Source of the DNA: MED-G105 sp039814575
Lineage (GTDB): Bacteria > Pseudomonadota > Alphaproteobacteria > Caulobacterales > Parvularculaceae
Length of the DNA stretch: 64,000 nucleotides
Assembly (NCBI GenBank): GCA_039814575.1
Contig: JBCCAY010000004.1
Coordinates: forward strand, 124,001-188,000
Direction of reading: 5' to 3'
The notes below the pieces were generated by a model. The model was not told where the DNA came from, ran no database searches, and worked only from the letters and a program-made list of their open reading frames with translations. This document shows, one piece after another, positions 61,778 through 64,000 of the stretch (position 1 is the stretch's first letter; each line of letters starts with the position of its first letter). Both the position numbers and the translations under genes were made by a program.

Positions 61778-62676
61778 ACGTCGCGCCCGGCGGTTACGCT
61801 TGGTGGTATGTGGACGCCTTAAGCGATGACGGCGCGTTTGGGCTCACCATGATCGCTTTTGTCGGCAGCGTCTTTTCGCCCTATTACGCGTGGTCCGGAC
61901 GAAAACGCCCGGAGAATCACTGTTCGCTCAACGTCGCGTTATACGGCCCCCGCGCCGCGCGCTGGACAATGACGGAACGCAGCAGCGCGCGCGTCTCGCG
62001 TATGCCGTCTGTCTTTTCCCTCAATAAAAGCGCATTGTCGTGGGAGAACGGCCTCCTGCGCATCAATGTTGACGAAATCGCCGCACCGCTTCCCCTGCCG
62101 ATGCGCGGGGAAATCCGTATTCATACTGACAGCCTTGGCGACGGCGTCTTTTATATTGACGATCAGGGGCGCCATCGCTGGCGCCCGATGGCGCCGTTCT
62201 CCCGCGTTGAGGTCGATTTCAAAGATCCCAACATCAGCTGGTCCGGTCACGGATATTTTGACGCCAATGACGGCGACGAACCGCTGGAAGACGCTTTTGA
62301 ATATTGGGACTGGTCGCGGACGATCCTCGGTGATGAACGCACGGCGATCCTCTATAATACCGATATGCGCAATGGCGAATCACGCAGCGCCGCGCTCTTA
62401 GTGAACCGAAACGGCGACATCAAAGATTTTGAAACGCCTGACGCCGCGCCCCTGCCCCCAACGCCGATCTGGCGCATCAAACGCCGCACCCGCTCGGAGG
62501 GCGACGCTCAGATTGTCAGAACGCTTGAAGATACGCCGTTCTACAGCCGGTCCGTGGTCGAAAGTCGATTGTTTGGCGAAGACCGACACGCGATTCATGA
62601 ATCGCTCGTCGGCCCGCGGCTGCGCAACCCAGTCGTCAAATGTCTCTTACCTTTCCGTATGCCGCGGATTGGTTAG
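61474..62676 (+). CDS. crtC: Carotenoid 1,2-hydratase (hydroxyneurosporene synthase), start unresolved
   Basis: Adds water across the 1,2 double bond of acyclic carotenoids, before methylation by CrtF. The conserved body starts by about 61774 (FDLNVAPGGYAWWYVDALSDDG, then AFVGSVFSPYYAWSG) and continues through WSGHGYFDANDGDEPLEDAF. In this frame no ATG or GTG lies just before that region. Upstream choices are GTG 61621 and ATG 61474; the latter has aggag eight bases ahead but creates an Arg-rich extension overlapping crtD by 304 bases. Downstream choices (GTG 61810, ATG 61849) cut into conserved sequence, though they give lengths near 281 as in Rhodobacter. I give the outermost start; product certain, start not. 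Confidence 0.9.
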   Translation: MPDADIRTAEALRREPANDPAENGDANADGLRGSVPGDGRRPLRDAEPWVAGGLPAPGRQNPPPGPLLRGRQRSSGFRRAHGGALRPHGRADDYQGLRFDLNVAPGGYAWWYVDALSDDGAFGLTMIAFVGSVFSPYYAWSGRKRPENHCSLNVALYGPRAARWTMTERSSARVSRMPSVFSLNKSALSWENGLLRINVDEIAAPLPLPMRGEIRIHTDSLGDGVFYIDDQGRHRWRPMAPFSRVEVDFKDPNISWSGHGYFDANDGDEPLEDAFEYWDWSRTILGDERTAILYNTDMRNGESRSAALLVNRNGDIKDFETPDAAPLPPTPIWRIKRRTRSEGDAQIVRTLEDTPFYSRSVVESRLFGEDRHAIHESLVGPRLRNPVVKCLLPFRMPRIG

Positions 62677-62764
62677 GGGCATAGTCAGCACGGCCTAATC
62701 AAAAATCGCGCGCCACAAGCAATACGGATCAAATGATGTAGCGTTGGGGGCCGTCAAGGGCGCG

Positions 62765-64000
62765 TCACACTTTGGCCGGGGGTGCGTCCGGCGCACCACG
62801 GGGGTCAGCAGTGGGCTCAAGAGTGGGCTTTGCAACCGACGTCGCTGGCGCGTCGTCATCGGGAGCATGCGCACGGGTTCGTGTTCGCCAAATAAAGGCA
62901 CCGACAATTAACAGAACAAGCGGCGTGCTGACGGCGATGACCGTTTCCGGCGTGATCCCCGACTGCTTGCCCACGACGCCTTTCACAAAATAGGCGAGAA
63001 GACCGATGATATAATAACTGATTGCGGCGATCGACAGTCCTTCAACGGTCTGTTGCAACTTAAGCTGCAATTCGGCGCGCCGGTTCATGCTTTCCAAAAC
63101 GGCCTGATTTTGTTTCTCCAAGGATAAATCGACACGCGTGGACAAAAGTTGGGCTGCCCGGTCAACGCGTTCCGAAAGCGTTTGTTGGCGTCTTGCGACG
63201 GAACGACACGTGTTCAGCGCTGGCTCTAACCGGCGTTCGGTGAACTCCTGAAACGTTTGCATTCCGACGATCCGTTCCTCACGGAGTTCACGGATTCGGC
63301 TTTTCACGATGTCGTAGTAAGCATTGCCGGCCGTGAAGCGGTATTGCCCCCTTATCATACCTTTCTCAATATTCGCTTGCAGCTGCGTCAAGCGCTCCAA
63401 AAGCAGCGGCTCTTCGGTTTCCGCCGCTTCGGTCATAGCTGTGGTGATTTCAGCGAGCTCATTCTCTGACACAGTAAGCTGCGGGCTCAACTCTTGAGCG
63501 ATCGGCAACGCCAGAAGCGCCATGATGCGATAGGTCTCAATCTCTAAAAGCCGCTGAACAATGCGCCCTGCATGCCAGGGCGTCATCGTCCGGTTTTGCA
63601 CCAAGAACCGACTGAACCCGTCGCTATGCACCCGAAAGTCCGTCATCGCCGTCGCCGAGCCGCCGGTGATCGTCGAACCAATAACGGCGTTGTCGTCAAA
63701 AAACCGTTCCGATACAGAATTCTGATCTTGCCCATTGGGCAGCTCGTCGACCAATACGGCGTTGGCGGCGGCGATCACGCGCCCCGGCAAGGAAGCGACC
63801 CAATCCGCCGGCGCAGCCTCAATCGCGGCCGTTTCAAAAGGCTCTTCGCCATTTGATTTGGTGACAAACGTGTAACGTGTGAACTCGGTATGACGCTCCC
63901 AGATCAATTTAAAGCCGCCGAGCATCACATTGTAATGCTTGGCGCCAATGCCTGGCGGCGTGGCGCCGAACTGCTTTGTAAGCTCGACGACAATCTCTCG
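62765..64000 (-). CDS. DUF3422 family membrane protein, 5' end cut by window
   Basis: The frame runs to the window edge (REIVVELTKQFGATPPGIGAKHYN precedes GTG 63928), so the N-terminus is missing; 411 residues are visible. WERHTEFTRYTFV and the Arg/Glu-rich helical middle (MTPWHAGRIVQRLLEIETYRIMALLALPIAQEL) identify DUF3422, a group of inner-membrane proteins with two C-terminal helices (SIAAISYYIIGLLAYFVKGV and VIAVSTPLVLLIVGAFIW). A Pro/Ala/Asp-rich tail follows. Function unknown. It is convergent with crtC across 88 bases that hold nothing I recognise. Confidence 0.88.
   Translation of the reverse strand, partial: REIVVELTKQFGATPPGIGAKHYNVMLGGFKLIWERHTEFTRYTFVTKSNGEEPFETAAIEAAPADWVASLPGRVIAAANAVLVDELPNGQDQNSVSERFFDDNAVIGSTITGGSATAMTDFRVHSDGFSRFLVQNRTMTPWHAGRIVQRLLEIETYRIMALLALPIAQELSPQLTVSENELAEITTAMTEAAETEEPLLLERLTQLQANIEKGMIRGQYRFTAGNAYYDIVKSRIRELREERIVGMQTFQEFTERRLEPALNTCRSVARRQQTLSERVDRAAQLLSTRVDLSLEKQNQAVLESMNRRAELQLKLQQTVEGLSIAAISYYIIGLLAYFVKGVVGKQSGITPETVIAVSTPLVLLIVGAFIWRTRTRAHAPDDDAPATSVAKPTLEPTADPRGAPDAPPAKV

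Noticed and set aside
1..64000. CRISPR arrays, insertion sequences, tRNA or rRNA genes, prophage
   Set aside because: No repeat-spacer periodicity, transposase, cloverleaf-like intergenic sequence or phage protein was seen.

Overview
The window is one stretch of an alphaproteobacterial chromosome, probably from an aerobic anoxygenic phototroph. The evidence is an alpha-type RpoH with the QKKLFFNLR box, a two-subunit glycyl-tRNA synthetase, and a purple-bacterial crtEF-bchCXYZ-pufQBALM photosynthesis block with divergent crtD-crtC. I cannot name the genus. Genes are dense, with many ATGA/GTGA overlaps and frequent GTG starts. I chose starts by Shine-Dalgarno spacing and signal-peptide geometry, so several CDS are shorter than their open frame.

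Region 1 (1-34 kb) is mostly housekeeping: rpoH (5' end cut off), two YceI proteins, a sirtuin deacylase, a low-molecular-weight phosphatase, ThpR, DUF2147, an SDR epimerase, ahcY (with a striking 20-bp inverted repeat upstream), TonB, two tandem secreted S33-like hydrolases, glyS/glyQ separated by two unrelated genes, an Ala/Pro-rich TPR protein, a Vsr endonuclease, a DUF1800-DUF1501 secreted pair, an envelope/glycosyltransferase group, dapF and glpK.

Region 2 (31-48.5 kb) is a compact hybrid NRPS-PKS cluster. In transcription order on the minus strand it has a Sfp-type phosphopantetheinyl transferase, a HAD-IIIC/FkbH-like protein with a C-terminal carrier domain, a KS-AT protein, an ACP-aminotransferase-C-PCP protein and a TubC-docking-C-A-PCP protein. 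A type II thioesterase gene converges on its end, followed by two alpha/beta hydrolases and a polysaccharide-type flippase. The parts suggest a short, polar, beta-amino-acid-containing product: C3 starter, one malonyl extension, beta-transamination, then glycine. There is no integrated release domain. This is the most likely undescribed system in the window.

Region 3 (48.5-62.7 kb) is the photosynthesis cluster. It encodes chlorophyllide reductase (BchXYZ), BchC, the light-harvesting 1 polypeptides (PufBA), the reaction centre L and M subunits, PufQ, and spirilloxanthin-type carotenoid enzymes (CrtE, CrtF, CrtD, CrtC). The promoters before bchC and between crtE and crtD share the same inverted repeat, TGACAG-N6-CTGTCA, and the crtE/crtD one also carries a perfect PpsR/CrtJ-type TGT-N12-ACA site. 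No pufC follows pufM. Instead a cytosine-C5 DNA methyltransferase gene sits there, and its stop overlaps the start of the phosphopantetheinyl transferase, so photosynthesis and secondary-metabolite genes lie end to end on one strand. The window closes with a 5'-truncated DUF3422 gene. I saw no tRNA, rRNA, CRISPR array, IS element or phage gene.
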